Shown piece after piece: positions 53,491 through 64,000 of a stretch of 64,000 bases of DNA. This DNA is from Terrihalobacillus insolitus (GTDB taxonomy: Bacteria; Bacillota; Bacilli; Bacillales; Amphibacillaceae): NCBI RefSeq assembly GCF_028416575.1, contig NZ_JAMQKB010000002.1, positions 186,001 through 250,000 of the forward strand, in the 5' to 3' direction. The notes under the pieces were generated by a model. It had not been told where the DNA came from and made no database searches. It worked only from the letters and a program-made list of their open reading frames with translations. Made by a program: the position numbers and the translations under genes. The stretch's first letter is position 1. Every line of letters begins with the position of its first letter.

Positions 53491-54381
53491 TCAAGGCATT
53501 TGGATTAAAGAAGGATCAGCAATCTCAAATTCTTTTTCACGTAGCCCCACGACAATTTCTTCTAGCGCATTTGCTGTCCATTCCCTGTCATGCATTAGCA
53601 AGTTAGCACCGTTACTTAACAATTTTGTATTCACCATAATGTCTGCTATAGCTGTTTCATTCATGTATTCTTTATTCCAATCATAACCATATGTCCAATT
53701 CATTAATATCATACCTTGTTTTTTAACGAATGATGCCGAAAAATCAGTATTTTTACCAAACGGGGCTCTAAAATACTTAGGTTTTTCTCCTGTGATTTCA
53801 GCAACCATTTCATTTACACGGACGATCTCTTCTTTTTGTTCTTCTTCCGGCATTTCCACTCTTTGTCCATCCTCTTTCCACCACAATGCTTTATGACTGT
53901 ATGTGTGGTTCCCTATTTCAAAACCCATTTCAGCGATTTTTCTTAACGCTTCCTTTCCCTTATCAGTCGTTAAGAACTGTCCATTGACAAAAAAGATCGC
54001 CTCAGCATTCAATGATTTTAACGTTTTAGCCATTTCAAGAGAATATTTGTCTGGACCATCATCAATCGTCAGTAAAACAATTTTTTCATTACTTTCTTCC
54101 AACAAAGGCTGTAGACTCCAGTTGTCCGATACTCTATACTTTGGTTCCACATCTTCTTTCTTGACAGGAGAGTCTACCGTGGTATCTCTATCTTTTTTAT
54201 TATCTTGCTCCGCATCTTCTTTCACCACATCCTGCTCCTCTTTTTCCTGTTTGTCCTTGTCCACATCTGTAGAAAAAACATCATCTTTCTGTATTTCCTT
54301 CTCGGATATCGATTGAACCGTTTGACATCCAGACAATATGAACAAAAACCCAAATAAAGTAATGATCGCTCTCTTTCCCAT
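53491..54381 (-). CDS. Polysaccharide deacetylase lipoprotein
   Basis: 296-aa exported carbohydrate esterase 4 protein. Lipobox LSGC at about residues 16-19, a highly charged linker (residues about 25-85, rich in D, E, K), then the NodB domain with TIDDGPD (catalytic Asp pair), GNHTYSHKALWW (metal His pair) and RAPFG. Likely removes acetyl groups from cell wall glycan, e.g. peptidoglycan MurNAc or GlcNAc. ATG start. Its 3' end lies just before the sr1 operator. Exact substrate unknown. Confidence 0.9.
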   Translation of the reverse strand: MGKRAIITLFGFLFILSGCQTVQSISEKEIQKDDVFSTDVDKDKQEKEEQDVVKEDAEQDNKKDRDTTVDSPVKKEDVEPKYRVSDNWSLQPLLEESNEKIVLLTIDDGPDKYSLEMAKTLKSLNAEAIFFVNGQFLTTDKGKEALRKIAEMGFEIGNHTYSHKALWWKEDGQRVEMPEEEQKEEIVRVNEMVAEITGEKPKYFRAPFGKNTDFSASFVKKQGMILMNWTYGYDWNKEYMNETAIADIMVNTKLLSNGANLLMHDREWTANALEEIVVGLREKEFEIADPSLIQMP

Positions 54382-54490
54382 TCTGTTTCCCCCTTGATGT
54401 TTTCTCTATCTTTATTATTATACATAATTTCGACTCCGTTTTTTAGAAACAATTTTTGTTTATTTTATTTTTATTTGGGAAAAGTTTATG

Positions 54491-54513
54491 TGTGTTGTTG
54501 AACAACCTCTAAG
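54491..54513 (+). repeat. Scar of the inverted-repeat family (ends fused)
   Basis: GTGTGTTGTTGAACAACCTCTAA appears to join both outer ends (GTG..TGTT and TTGAACAACCTCTAA) with the interior lost. Confidence 0.5.
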
Positions 54514-54649
54514 ATTGAATGATTTGCACTCATTGCTTTTATAGGATACCCTGTTTCTTGTTTCCAGTCTGTTTGAGAAGTATCATTTTAGAGTGTACGG
54601 TTATATTAAAAACAACATTTAGAAATGAACGTAAGAAAGGATGAATGAT

Positions 54650-56179
54650 ATGAAAAATGTAACAAAGGTTTTTTATATTTCTGTAGTTATTTCAATCTTA
54701 TTTATCATATGGGGGATTATTCCAAAAGAGACCCTTCCGAATGCAAATATGTCGATTATCACAAATTCCATCCAAGAATTTATCGTCGAGAAATTTGGAT
54801 GGTTTTATTTACTATCGGCAACTGGCTTTTTAGTCTTTGCTTTGTTTCTTATTTTTTCGAAATACGGGAACATAAAATTAGGGAAACCAGATGATCAACC
54901 GGACTATTCCTACATTACGTGGTTTGCTATGCTTTTCAGTGCAGGAATGGGAATTGGCTTAGTTTTTTGGGGAGCAGCAGAGCCACTGTCACATTTTCAT
55001 AATCCTCCTTTTGGCGAAGCAGAAACAGATAATGCGGCCAGAGTTGCTTTGCGATATAGCTTTTTCCATTGGGGATTACACCCTTGGGCCATTTATTCCG
55101 TTATCGCTTTAGCCCTTGCTTATTTTAAATTCCGAAAAGGGGCTCCTGGATTAGTAAGTGCTATTTTAGAGCCTTTGTTTGGTGACAAAATTAAAGGTGG
55201 TTGGGGAACTTTAGTAGATTTCATAGCAGTTTTTGCAACCATTTTTGGTGTTGCTACATCACTTGGTTTCGGTGCCATACAAATAAGTGGTGGGTTATCC
55301 TATTTATTTGACGGGCTCGAAAAAACATTTGCCTTACAATTGACCATTATCTTGATTGTAACCGTATTGTTTTTACTATCAGCCATGACAGGATTGAATA
55401 AAGGAATAAAATATTTAAGTAACACAAATATTGTGCTTGCTATTTTACTCATGTTATTTCTCTTATTTACAGGTCCAACTAATTTTATTATGGATCTGTT
55501 CACAACAACGTTTGGGAGCTATCTGCAGAACATTCCTGGCATGAGCTTTCGATTAACCCCTTTCGATAGTGGAAATAACTGGATTCAAGGGTGGACGATC
55601 TTTTATTGGGCTTGGTGGATTGCTTGGGCACCCTTCGTCGGAATGTTTATTGCCCGTGTTTCAAAGGGCAGAACGATTCGGGAATTTGTTTTAGGCGTTT
55701 TGTTAGTTCCAACGATCTTTGGTGCACTGTGGTTTTCCATTTTTGGTGGATCTGGGATTTACCTAGAATATTTTGACGGAGCAAATATCATTCAATATAT
55801 AAACGATCCAAACTTTGGTAATGAGGTTGCTTTATTTGTAGTATTAGAGCAGTTTCCACTAGGAACTTTTATGTCACTGCTCGCTATATTACTTATTAGT
55901 ACATTTTTCATCACTTCAGCTGATTCGGCAACATTTGTTCTCGGCATGCAAACGACTGGTGGAAGCCTGAACCCTAGTAACAAAGTGAAATTTGTCTGGG
56001 GTATCATTCAATCGGCCGCAGCAGCCATCCTTCTTTGGCAGGGAGGCCTTACTGCATTACAAACAGCATCTATTATAGCAGCATTTCCATTTACCATTAT
56101 CATGATTTTAATCGTTTTCTCTCTACTGAAATCATTTAAAGAAGAAGCAAAAAAAATGAACCTAAAAATTCCGAAATAA
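54650..56179 (+). CDS. opuD: BCCT-family glycine betaine transporter (OpuD type)
   Basis: 509-aa, 12-helix sodium-coupled betaine/carnitine/choline transporter. Signature regions: FSAGMGIGLVFWGAAEPLSHF, YSFFHWGLHPWAIYSVIALALAY, GVATSLGFGAIQISGGL, and the substrate-site helix YWAWWIAWAPFVGMFIARVSKGRTIREF. Glycine betaine uptake for osmoprotection is most likely. ATG at 54650 has AAAGG 9 nt upstream; an ATG nine bases earlier is too close to the SD. Terminated by the hairpin at 56209-56242. Confidence 0.92.
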   Translation: MKNVTKVFYISVVISILFIIWGIIPKETLPNANMSIITNSIQEFIVEKFGWFYLLSATGFLVFALFLIFSKYGNIKLGKPDDQPDYSYITWFAMLFSAGMGIGLVFWGAAEPLSHFHNPPFGEAETDNAARVALRYSFFHWGLHPWAIYSVIALALAYFKFRKGAPGLVSAILEPLFGDKIKGGWGTLVDFIAVFATIFGVATSLGFGAIQISGGLSYLFDGLEKTFALQLTIILIVTVLFLLSAMTGLNKGIKYLSNTNIVLAILLMLFLLFTGPTNFIMDLFTTTFGSYLQNIPGMSFRLTPFDSGNNWIQGWTIFYWAWWIAWAPFVGMFIARVSKGRTIREFVLGVLLVPTIFGALWFSIFGGSGIYLEYFDGANIIQYINDPNFGNEVALFVVLEQFPLGTFMSLLAILLISTFFITSADSATFVLGMQTTGGSLNPSNKVKFVWGIIQSAAAAILLWQGGLTALQTASIIAAFPFTIIMILIVFSLLKSFKEEAKKMNLKIPK

Positions 56180-56208
56180 AAGTAGGAACACTTACATTTA
56201 TCGAATTT

Positions 56209-56242
56209 AAAAGGTGACTTCATGAAAATGAAGTCACCTTTT
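56209..56242. terminator. Bidirectional terminator between opuD and pdhD
   Basis: AAAAGGTGACTTCAT and ATGAAGTCACCTTTT form a perfect 15-bp stem with a 4-nt loop between convergent genes. Confidence 0.88.
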
Positions 56243-56254
56243 GCCACTTTTAAT

Positions 56255-57664
56255 TTACTTTATAATATGGATTGGAGAACCAAGTGCAACCTCAGCAGCT
56301 TCCATCGTAATCTCACCAAGAGTTGGGTGAGCATGGATCGTAAGTGCTAAGTCTTCTGCAGTCATTCCTGCCTCAATTGCAAGTCCCAGTTCTGCAATCA
56401 TATCACTTGCATTTGGTCCAGCAACTTGAGCTCCAATAACTAAACCATCATTTTTTCTCGTAACAAGTTTTAAGAACCCATCACTATCATTCAACGATAA
56501 TGCACGGCCGTTTGCAGCAAATGGAAACTTAGCTGTTGTTACCTCGTAACCTGCATCCTTTGCATCTTGTTCTTTGTACCCTACAGATGCTAATTCAGGC
56601 TCAGAGAATACAACCTCAGGGATGCCGTTGTAATCAATCTCTGATTTTTCACCACTAATTACTTCTGCAGCAATTTTTCCTTCATAGGATGCTTTGTGTG
56701 CTAATGGTGGCCCTTCAACAATATCGCCAATCGCAAAAATGTTGTCGATATTTGTTCTGCATTGTTTGTCAATTTTAACTAGACCACGTTCTGTTAAGTC
56801 AATTCCAACTTGTTCAAGACCAATTTCAGCAGTATTTGGACGTCGACCAACCGTAACGAGGACGTAATCCGCATCGATTTTTTCTTCTTTGCCTTTGGCT
56901 TCATAGGTAACTGTCACACCAGAATCCGTCTCTTCTACCCCTTTTGCCATTGCTTCCGTGATAACATCCATATTCTTTTTCTTCATACGACGTTTAACAA
57001 GCGAAGACATTTGCTTTTCAAATGTACCTAGAATTTCTTTTGTACCTTCCAGAACAGTTACTTTTGTTCCAAAATTCGCATATGCCATACCTAATTCTGT
57101 ACCAATATAACCGCCACCAATGACAACTAGCTTTTCTGGTATCTCGTTTAAATTAAGTGCACCTGTTGAATCCAATACACGTTTTGAATATTTAAATCCA
57201 GGAATTTCAATTGGTGATGACCCTGTCGCGATTATACAATTGTTAAACGTATATGTTTGTGAATTTTTGTCATCCATTACACGAACAGTATTTTTGTCAA
57301 CAAAGTAAACCTCGCCTTTTATAATGTCGGCTTTGTTTCCTTTTAAAAGCCCTTCAACGCCAGTAGTAAGTTTGTTTACAACACTACCTTTCCATTCTTG
57401 GACTTTCGAAAAATCAACATCGACTTTTTCTGACTTAATTCCCATATCTTCAGAGCCGTGAGCATATTCCACACGATGTCCTGCTTGAATTAAAGCCTTA
57501 GAAGGGATACACCCAACGTTTAAGCAAACGCCGCCTAAATCTCCTTTATCTACAATTGTCACCTTTTGACCTAATTGTGCTGCTCGAATAGCGGCTACAT
57601 AGCCACCAGGCCCAGCTCCAACAACAAGAGTGTCTAGTTCAATCGGAAAATCTCCTACTACCAT
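56255..57664 (-). CDS. pdhD: Dihydrolipoyl dehydrogenase (E3)
   Basis: 469-aa flavoprotein reoxidising dihydrolipoamide with NAD. FAD motif [17 protein letters not shown], redox disulfide [16 protein letters not shown] motif [14 protein letters not shown], second FAD contact [11 protein letters not shown] and catalytic HAHPTLGE are all intact. It is the last gene of the pdh operon and 3 nt from pdhC. It may also serve other 2-oxoacid dehydrogenases. Terminator downstream. Confidence 0.97.
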   Translation of the reverse strand: MVVGDFPIELDTLVVGAGPGGYVAAIRAAQLGQKVTIVDKGDLGGVCLNVGCIPSKALIQAGHRVEYAHGSEDMGIKSEKVDVDFSKVQEWKGSVVNKLTTGVEGLLKGNKADIIKGEVYFVDKNTVRVMDDKNSQTYTFNNCIIATGSSPIEIPGFKYSKRVLDSTGALNLNEIPEKLVVIGGGYIGTELGMAYANFGTKVTVLEGTKEILGTFEKQMSSLVKRRMKKKNMDVITEAMAKGVEETDSGVTVTYEAKGKEEKIDADYVLVTVGRRPNTAEIGLEQVGIDLTERGLVKIDKQCRTNIDNIFAIGDIVEGPPLAHKASYEGKIAAEVISGEKSEIDYNGIPEVVFSEPELASVGYKEQDAKDAGYEVTTAKFPFAANGRALSLNDSDGFLKLVTRKNDGLVIGAQVAGPNASDMIAELGLAIEAGMTAEDLALTIHAHPTLGEITMEAAEVALGSPIHIIK

Positions 57665-57667
57665 AAT

Positions 57668-58978
57668 CTACGCCTCCATCATAATTAATTGTGGGTCGTT
57701 CAACAATCGCTTGATCTGGTTTAACGCCAGTTGTGCCGTTGCACCATCAACAATGCGATGATCAAAGCTTAAGGATAGAGATAACACTGGAGCGACAACA
57801 ATTTCACCGTTACGAACGACTGGTTTCTCGCCAATTCTTCCAATACCCAAAATCGATGCTTCAGGGTAATTTAAAACAGGCGTAAACCATTGTCCACCAG
57901 CTGAACCAATATTAGATATCGTGCTTGATGCACCTTTCATTTCTCCAGATCCTAGTTTACCATCTCTTGCCTTGACTGCCAATTCATTTATTTCTTGGGA
58001 AATATCAAAAATAGACTTTTTATCTGCATTTTTAACAACAGGTACTAATAGACCTTTGTCCGTGTCGGCAGCAATTCCGATATTGTAGTAATGCTTATGG
58101 ATGATTTCGTCTGTTTCATCATCAATAGCTGCATTTAATATCGGATAATTTTTTAATGCTGATACGAGCGCTTTTACAACATACGGTAAATACGTCAGCT
58201 TAATGTCTTTTTCAGCAGCAATCGGCTTGAATTTTTTGCGGTGTGCTACAAGTTCTGTAACATCCACATCATCATGTAATGTTACGTGTGGAGCTTTTGT
58301 TTTAGAATTAACCATCGCTTTTGCAATCGTCTTCCTAATTCCACTCATTTTTTCGCGTGTTTCTGGATATTGTCCCTCTGGTACCGACTGTTTTGCTTCT
58401 TTTGGCTGTTCAGCTGTTTGAGCATCTGTATTAGCTTCTGTTGGCTCCGTTTTTTCTTGTCCACCATCTAAATGTTGTGAGACGTCTTCTTTAAGGATAC
58501 GTCCATTTTTGCCTGATCCTTGCACTGCGCGGATATCGACACCTTTGTCTCTAGCAAATTTACGAACAGATGGCATCGCAATTACACGTTTATTTTGATC
58601 CTGTGCATCTGCTTGTTCGTTTGATTTGGCAGCTGGTGCTTCTTTTTCCTCTTTTTCTTCTTGTTTCGATTCTTCTTCTTTAACAGCAGGTTCTTCTTTT
58701 TTTGTTTCTTCTTTAGATTCTGCGGCATCAGATTCATAACCTTCTGCATCAAAAGAAATAATTGTGTCTCCTACGATCGCAACTGTCCCCTCTTCAACGT
58801 GCAGCTCCATTACTTTACCCTCCACTGGGGAAGGGATTTCGACAACAGCTTTATCGTTCTGTACTTCACATAAAACATCGTCTTCTTTCACTTCGTCTCC
58901 AGGCTTGACAAACCATTTAACGATTTCGCCTTCATGGATACCTTCACCGATATCCGGAAGCTTAAATTCATATGCCAT
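57668..58978 (-). CDS. pdhC: Dihydrolipoyllysine acetyltransferase (E2)
   Basis: 436-aa core of the pyruvate dehydrogenase complex. One lipoyl domain (lipoyl Lys about 43 in QNDKAVVEI), an acidic/alanine-rich linker (residues about 85-130), the peripheral subunit-binding domain ([15 protein letters not shown]... [10 protein letters not shown]), a second linker, and the acyltransferase domain ending in [13 protein letters not shown] with the catalytic His. One lipoyl domain as in other Bacilli. Confidence 0.97.
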   Translation of the reverse strand: MAYEFKLPDIGEGIHEGEIVKWFVKPGDEVKEDDVLCEVQNDKAVVEIPSPVEGKVMELHVEEGTVAIVGDTIISFDAEGYESDAAESKEETKKEEPAVKEEESKQEEKEEKEAPAAKSNEQADAQDQNKRVIAMPSVRKFARDKGVDIRAVQGSGKNGRILKEDVSQHLDGGQEKTEPTEANTDAQTAEQPKEAKQSVPEGQYPETREKMSGIRKTIAKAMVNSKTKAPHVTLHDDVDVTELVAHRKKFKPIAAEKDIKLTYLPYVVKALVSALKNYPILNAAIDDETDEIIHKHYYNIGIAADTDKGLLVPVVKNADKKSIFDISQEINELAVKARDGKLGSGEMKGASSTISNIGSAGGQWFTPVLNYPEASILGIGRIGEKPVVRNGEIVVAPVLSLSLSFDHRIVDGATAQLALNQIKRLLNDPQLIMMEA

Positions 58979-59005
58979 TATTAATTACCTCCCGTCTTAT
59001 GTTTA

Positions 59006-59983
59006 CTAAAAGTTAATTACTTTATCTACTTTTTCTATAATATCTTTATAATTAGGCAGCCATACTTCTTCAGCTTGAGAAAATGGATAAACAGTATCAG
59101 GTGCTGCGACTCGTAGCACAGGTGCTTCTAAATGTAAAATTGCCCGTTCTTGAATTTCCGTAACAATTTGTGCTGCCAATCCAGCCTGTCGTTGTGCCTC
59201 TTGAACAACGACTACTCGATTCGTCTTTTTAACTGATTCAAGGATCGTGTCAATATCAAATGGCATAACAGTTCGCAAATCGATCACCTCTGCCTGAATG
59301 CCGTCTTTCTCCAATTCCTCTGCTGCCTTAAGGGATGCATGCACCATTGCACCATAAGCTACAAGGGTTACATCGCTACCCTCACGCTTAACATCTGCCT
59401 TGCCAAGTTCAATCGTATACTCTTTTTCTGGCACTTCACCACGGAACGAGCGGTATAGTTTCATATGTTCTAAAAATAAAACCGGATCGTTATCTCGAAT
59501 CGAAGATATTAACAGTCCTTTTGCGTCATAAGGGGTAGACGGAATCACAACCTTCATTCCTGGCTGTTGTGCTATTAATCCTTCCAAGGAATCCGCATGC
59601 AATTCGGGTGTATGAACACCTCCGCCAAAAGGAGAACGGATCGTGACTGGCTGAGAGTATGTTCCGCCAGAGCGGTAACGCATCCGTGCCATCTGCCCAT
59701 TAATGGCATCCATCGCTTCATACACGAAACCAAAAAACTGAATTTCTGGCACAGGGCGATATCCTTGTAACGCAAGGCCAATCGAAAGACCGCCGATGCC
59801 TGACTCTGCAAGTGGTGTATCAAATACCCGTTCTTCACCAAATTCTTTTTGCAAGCCTTCCGTCGCACGGAATACACCGCCATTTTGGCCAACATCTTCA
59901 CCATATACAAGCACATTTTCATCGTTTTTTAATTCGGTACGAAGTGCATCCGTTATTGCTTGAATCATTGTCATTTGTGCCAT
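59006..59983 (-). CDS. pdhB: Pyruvate dehydrogenase E1 beta subunit
   Basis: 325-aa beta chain of the heterotetrameric E1. Conserved blocks: [64 protein letters not shown] and [15 protein letters not shown] 3 nt after the pdhA stop, so the subunits are co-translated in equal amounts. Confidence 0.97.
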   Translation of the reverse strand: MAQMTMIQAITDALRTELKNDENVLVYGEDVGQNGGVFRATEGLQKEFGEERVFDTPLAESGIGGLSIGLALQGYRPVPEIQFFGFVYEAMDAINGQMARMRYRSGGTYSQPVTIRSPFGGGVHTPELHADSLEGLIAQQPGMKVVIPSTPYDAKGLLISSIRDNDPVLFLEHMKLYRSFRGEVPEKEYTIELGKADVKREGSDVTLVAYGAMVHASLKAAEELEKDGIQAEVIDLRTVMPFDIDTILESVKKTNRVVVVQEAQRQAGLAAQIVTEIQERAILHLEAPVLRVAAPDTVYPFSQAEEVWLPNYKDIIEKVDKVINF

Positions 59984-59986
59984 GAT

Positions 59987-61075
<1,089 letters not shown>

Positions 61076-61137
61076 TCACCTCTTCCTTTCTAATCCAGTT
61101 TTATTTATCCTCTTCTAGCTTTCCCAAAAGATGAAAA

Positions 61138-61174
61138 AATCTGTACCTTTTTTGCTAATCTGTACCCTTTTTTG
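61138..61174 (-). promoter_or_regulatory. Tandem direct repeat in the pdhA leader
   Basis: AATCTGTACCTTTTTTG and AATCTGTACCCTTTTTTG (plus-strand reading) lie 2 bases apart, about 70-105 nt before pdhA. On the coding strand this is a repeated AAAAAAGG(G)TACAGATT. It may be a binding site for a regulator or an RNA leader element. Confidence 0.45.
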
Positions 61175-61381
61175 TCTTCTACTAATCATTGTATCTCATT
61201 AGCGAGAAAACTGTTATATATGTAAGCAAAAAAATAATGGTACAATTAATTTCCTGTTTTTAGTTTAGCTTAAATGAATGGAAAAGGTCAAACACTTTAC
61301 CTATTGTTTATTTCATTTTGTAGTTCTCGTACTTTTTAATAAGATCGTTTGGGTCAACCATCTGTTACAATCGTGTTTCAC
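61175..61381. other. Intergenic part of the pdhA upstream region
   Basis: AT-rich, no supported gene. A minus-strand TACAAT (near 61192-61197) could be a -10 for a proximal pdhA promoter but lacks a good -35. Confidence 0.35.
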
Positions 61382-61411
61382 ATATAAGCTTATTCTGTAT
61401 TAGTCTGTCAC
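61382..61411 (-). promoter_or_regulatory. Candidate distal promoter of the pdh operon
   Basis: Minus strand: -35 GTGACA (61406-61411), 18-nt spacer, -10 TTATAT (61382-61387). Moderate match; the cre-like site lies directly upstream. Confidence 0.45.
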
Positions 61412-61418
61412 AGCAAAA

Positions 61419-61433
61419 AGGAAGCGTTTGCAA
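61419..61433 (-). promoter_or_regulatory. cre site (CcpA binding) upstream of pdhA
   Basis: TTGCAAACGCTTCCT on the minus strand fits the cre consensus WTGNAANCGNWNNCW at every defined position. Its place upstream of the candidate -35 is that of CcpA-activated genes rather than repressed ones. Confidence 0.6.
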
Positions 61434-61552
61434 GATGCGTCTTGTTATAATCGCGGTAAAAACAAATAAGACCCCTATTTTTATAGAGGCCGACTCCAAC
61501 GTTCAATTAAGATTTGTTCATAAAATTACTAAGGTCAAATCCAGTACATGCA

Positions 61553-62233
61553 CTAGTCTTTTTGATTTACATCGCCACTTTCACCTTTGTATTGAACATC
61601 TAATTCAACTAACTGATAAAATTCTTCCTTCAATTTGTTATACGCTTTTGTTTTCTCATTAAATGTTTGGTTAGCGGAAATGACATTTCCATAGCTTTTA
61701 TTAATTTTGTCTATTTGCTCGCTTAATTCCTTCTCTGTTAAATCTTCTTTTTGAAGTAATTCATACAATGTTCTGTCGAGTGAAAGAGAATCTATGTACG
61801 CCTTGTTCAACTTGAAATAGGCCTCATACCTTTCACTCATTATTTTATACAACGTGTTTGCTTCCTCTTTTGCTTTTTCACTTTCTAGTTCTTCAATTAG
61901 AGGCTCTATTTTTTCAAATTCCTTTTGAGCAGCTATAATACTTTCTTTCTCTATTTTCATCCTGTCTTCCCTGTTGTCGATGCTATTGAGTGCCTTTTTG
62001 GATAACTTTTTCACTCGCTCAAGCTCTTCTATCCCAAGGGAAATAATTTGTGTGTACAATTCTTTTTCCTGCTCCTCAAGTTGGACTAAAGGCTCTTGTT
62101 GTTCCTGGAAATCTTTTTCTAAAGCTACCGTTTCCTCTAAGTGGTTGTACATTTTTTCTGCAGTTGAAGTGTCGTTACAAGCGCTAAGTAGTAACACGAA
62201 AAAGATGATCGTGAAAAGCTTTTTGAATAACAC
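61553..62233 (-). CDS. ykyA: YkyA-type cell wall-binding lipoprotein
   Basis: 226-aa lipoprotein with lipobox LLSAC at about residues 15-19 and otherwise almost wholly coiled coil (ALEKDFQEQQEPLVQLEEQ, LEELESEKAKEEANTLYKIM and others). Fits the YkyA family (putative cell-wall binding lipoprotein), found between def and pdhA in B. subtilis as here. GTG start with AAAGGAGG 6 nt upstream. Confidence 0.88.
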   Translation of the reverse strand: MLFKKLFTIIFFVLLLSACNDTSTAEKMYNHLEETVALEKDFQEQQEPLVQLEEQEKELYTQIISLGIEELERVKKLSKKALNSIDNREDRMKIEKESIIAAQKEFEKIEPLIEELESEKAKEEANTLYKIMSERYEAYFKLNKAYIDSLSLDRTLYELLQKEDLTEKELSEQIDKINKSYGNVISANQTFNEKTKAYNKLKEEFYQLVELDVQYKGESGDVNQKD

Positions 62234-62526
62234 GGTGGTTCCTCCTTTAATGATGTCGTTGCAATTGATGAATGGATTTCTACCTTTAATAGTATATCAC
62301 TAAGCTAGCTGGAATGACCCATGAATTTATTTGTTTTCTTGAACACATATGTGTTATTTCCATATCATTTACCATAAACTATCTTATGACTTGGGTGTTT
62401 AATTTATGTCTAGTATTAGGTGTGTTCCTTTTTTACACAGATTATCAAGAGGACGTTATAATACCACTACATTTTGATTATATGTTAGACTAATACTCAC
62501 TAAAGATCGTTGTGAGGAGTGATGGA

Positions 62527-63075
62527 ATGATTACCATGGATGATATTGTTCGAGAAGGTAATCCAATCTTAACACAGGTGGCAACAAAAGTAGAGTTGCC
62601 TCCAACTAGTGAAGAAATAGATACACTAAAGGAAATGCTGATGTACTTAAAAAACAGTCAGGATCCAGAAATTGCGGAGCAATACGAACTAAGACCAGGG
62701 GTGGGGCTAGCAGCACCTCAAATTGGCATTTCAAAGCGAATGATTGCTGTTCACTTTGATGACTTAGACGAAAAAATCAGTCACGGTTTATTTAATCCCC
62801 GTATTGTAAGCCACTCTGTTGAAAAAGCATATCTTACATCTGGAGAGGGTTGTTTATCCGTTGATCGAGAAGTACCTGGGTATGTGCCTCGTTATGCTCG
62901 GATTACGGTTAAGGGAACAAATATAGAAGGCGAAGAACTTAAATTGCGTTTGAAAGGATACGCCTCCATCGTAATACAACATGAAATTGATCACCTAAAC
63001 GGTATCATGTTTTACGATCACATTAATCCAGATAACCCATTTGAAAAGCCAGAAAACGCTATTGCTTTGGATTAA
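62527..63075 (+). CDS. def: Peptide deformylase
   Basis: Metalloenzyme removing the formyl group from nascent proteins. The three motifs are intact: GVGLAAPQIG, EGCLSV and QHEIDHLNG (metal His pair and catalytic Glu). With 182 aa and the insertion around YLKNSQDPEIAEQYELRPG it is the type 2 form of Bacillota (B. subtilis DefB/YkrB). ATG at 62527 has GAGGAG 7 nt upstream. Confidence 0.95.
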   Translation: MITMDDIVREGNPILTQVATKVELPPTSEEIDTLKEMLMYLKNSQDPEIAEQYELRPGVGLAAPQIGISKRMIAVHFDDLDEKISHGLFNPRIVSHSVEKAYLTSGEGCLSVDREVPGYVPRYARITVKGTNIEGEELKLRLKGYASIVIQHEIDHLNGIMFYDHINPDNPFEKPENAIALD

Positions 63076-63077
63076 CG

Positions 63078-63106
63078 GGAAGGACCAGTTTGTTGCTGGT
63101 GCCTTC
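63078..63106. terminator. Hairpin between def and the HAD gene
   Basis: GGAAGG-a-CCAG pairs with CTGG-tg-CCTTCC across a short loop; U tract weak. Confidence 0.5.
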
Positions 63107-63107
63107 C

Positions 63108-63887
63108 TTACTTTGTTAATAATCCCAAATGGCGTAATCCTTTTACGATACCTCCATTGTCTACATCATCTGTTACATAATCGGCTATCTGCTTCAATTC
63201 TTCTATCGCATTGCCCATTGCAATACCCGTACCAACATGTTTGATCATTTCCAAATCGTTAAGCCCATCCCCAAATGCATATGAATCTTCCACTTTCAAA
63301 CCACTAGCCTCTATTAATTTTTCTACACCAACTGCCTTTGAACCACCATTTGGTAAGACATCGCAAGAATAATCATGCCACCGAATGAATCGTAACTGTT
63401 CACTAGCATTCACATATGAAGCTTCTTCTTTATCTTTGCAGAAAAGTAGTGCCTGATAAATAGTCGTTTTATGAAGAAAGTCTGGGTCTACTTCTGGATA
63501 ATGGAATTTTAAAGATGCTAAGCTATTTTTAATATCAGGATGACCTTCAATCGAAGCTTTCATATCATTATTTGTCATAAATACCATCGGGTGGCCGCCA
63601 CTTGTTGCCTGTTTATAGAGTGTTACGAGATTCGTTTTAGTAATCGGATGCTCATAAACTGTTTCACCTTCAAAAACAACGTATTGTCCATTAAAACTGA
63701 CAAATGATTCAATAGCTAATTTTTTGCGTATATCCTCAAACATAAACGGCGCTCGCCCAGTTGCAATTGCAACATATATACCACATTCTTTAAGAAGTTC
63801 AATTGCTCTAACTGTTTCTCTTGGAATATCCTTATTGTGATCCACCAACGTACCATCTATATCAAAGAATACAATTTTATTGTTCAC
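63108..63887 (-). CDS. ykrA: Cof-type HAD-superfamily phosphatase (YkrA-like)
   Basis: 259-aa hydrolase. Motif I FFDIDGTLVDHN with the nucleophile Asp, motif II IATGR (AIATGRAPFMF), motif III Lys and motif IV SYAFGDGLNDLEMI, GTGIAMGNAIEELK; a C2B-type cap lies between. Such enzymes dephosphorylate sugar phosphates or flavin/PLP-type cofactors. GTG start with GGGGGA upstream. Position next to def matches ykrA in B. subtilis. Confidence 0.9.
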   Translation of the reverse strand: MNNKIVFFDIDGTLVDHNKDIPRETVRAIELLKECGIYVAIATGRAPFMFEDIRKKLAIESFVSFNGQYVVFEGETVYEHPITKTNLVTLYKQATSGGHPMVFMTNNDMKASIEGHPDIKNSLASLKFHYPEVDPDFLHKTTIYQALLFCKDKEEASYVNASEQLRFIRWHDYSCDVLPNGGSKAVGVEKLIEASGLKVEDSYAFGDGLNDLEMIKHVGTGIAMGNAIEELKQIADYVTDDVDNGGIVKGLRHLGLLTK

Positions 63888-64000
63888 GTATATCCCCCAT
63901 TATTACTGTATTTGGCAAAGCCTTCGTTCAAAACTTATCTGATCAACATACTATTAGTTATACCATTATTCAATGTCCGACGTATAAGAAAATGCAATAT

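Noticed and set aside
61435..61662. 75-codon plus-strand frame between pdhA and ykyA
   Set aside because: Begins beside the cre site and then runs antisense to ykyA; no SD and no family.

Overview
The window is a chromosomal stretch of a low-GC, endospore-forming member of the Bacillaceae. Gene order matches Bacillus subtilis block by block (dcw cluster, ylb block, cta block, yla block, ykt/pdh block), and sporulation genes are present (spoVD, spoVE, ylbJ, ylbO, a YhcN/YlaJ lipoprotein). Small differences point to the Oceanobacillus/Virgibacillus side of the family: murF lies inside the dcw cluster, a betaine-type BCCT transporter is present, and a GC-richer interspersed repeat family is scattered between genes. 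The genus cannot be fixed from sequence alone. No rRNA, tRNA, CRISPR array, prophage or intact transposase gene is visible.

Layout. 1-14000, minus strand: division and cell wall cluster, transcribed mraZ-rsmH-ftsL-pbpB-spoVD-murE-murF-mraY-murD-spoVE-divIB, with divIB cut by the window edge and murG/murB absent from their usual place. 14200-28000: bshC, panE, ylbP, ylbO, a crotonase, rpmF, ylbN, tmcAL, ylbL, ylbK, ylbJ, coaD, rsmD, ylbG, ylbF, ylbE, ylbD. 28150-32600: ylbC, two paralogous CBS proteins (one fused to a YugN-like domain), an AI-2E-family membrane protein and an acetyltransferase. 32600-39800: caa3 oxidase locus (DUF420 protein, ctaF-E-D-C, ctaB, divergent ctaA), with an IS200/IS605-like end upstream of ctaA. 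39800-50300: pyruvate carboxylase, ftsW, ylaN, a YlaL-position gene, ylaJ, ylaI, ylaH, ylaF, suhB, ykzI, yktB, yktA. 50377-63900: nitronate monooxygenase, speA, the small RNA gene sr1 with its peptide SR1P, a polysaccharide deacetylase, a BCCT transporter, pdhABCD, ykyA, def and a HAD phosphatase.

Most noteworthy: (1) a family of non-coding inverted-repeat elements (six clear copies plus scars) with 6-10 bp flanking direct repeats and two internal hairpins that covary between copies. One copy supplies the last codons and stop of murF and another abuts the start of spoVE. (2) An SR1/SR1P locus preceded by a 41-nt palindrome whose two arms each carry a match to the CcpN operator consensus, overlapping the -35 box of a good sigma-A promoter. 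(3) A tandem CBS duplication with a YugN-CBS fusion. (4) A three-repeat, 10-nt-period MraZ box. (5) A candidate cre site and a tandem leader repeat upstream of pdhA.

Start codons were revised in many genes by Shine-Dalgarno (SD) spacing and family length; several genes use TTG.
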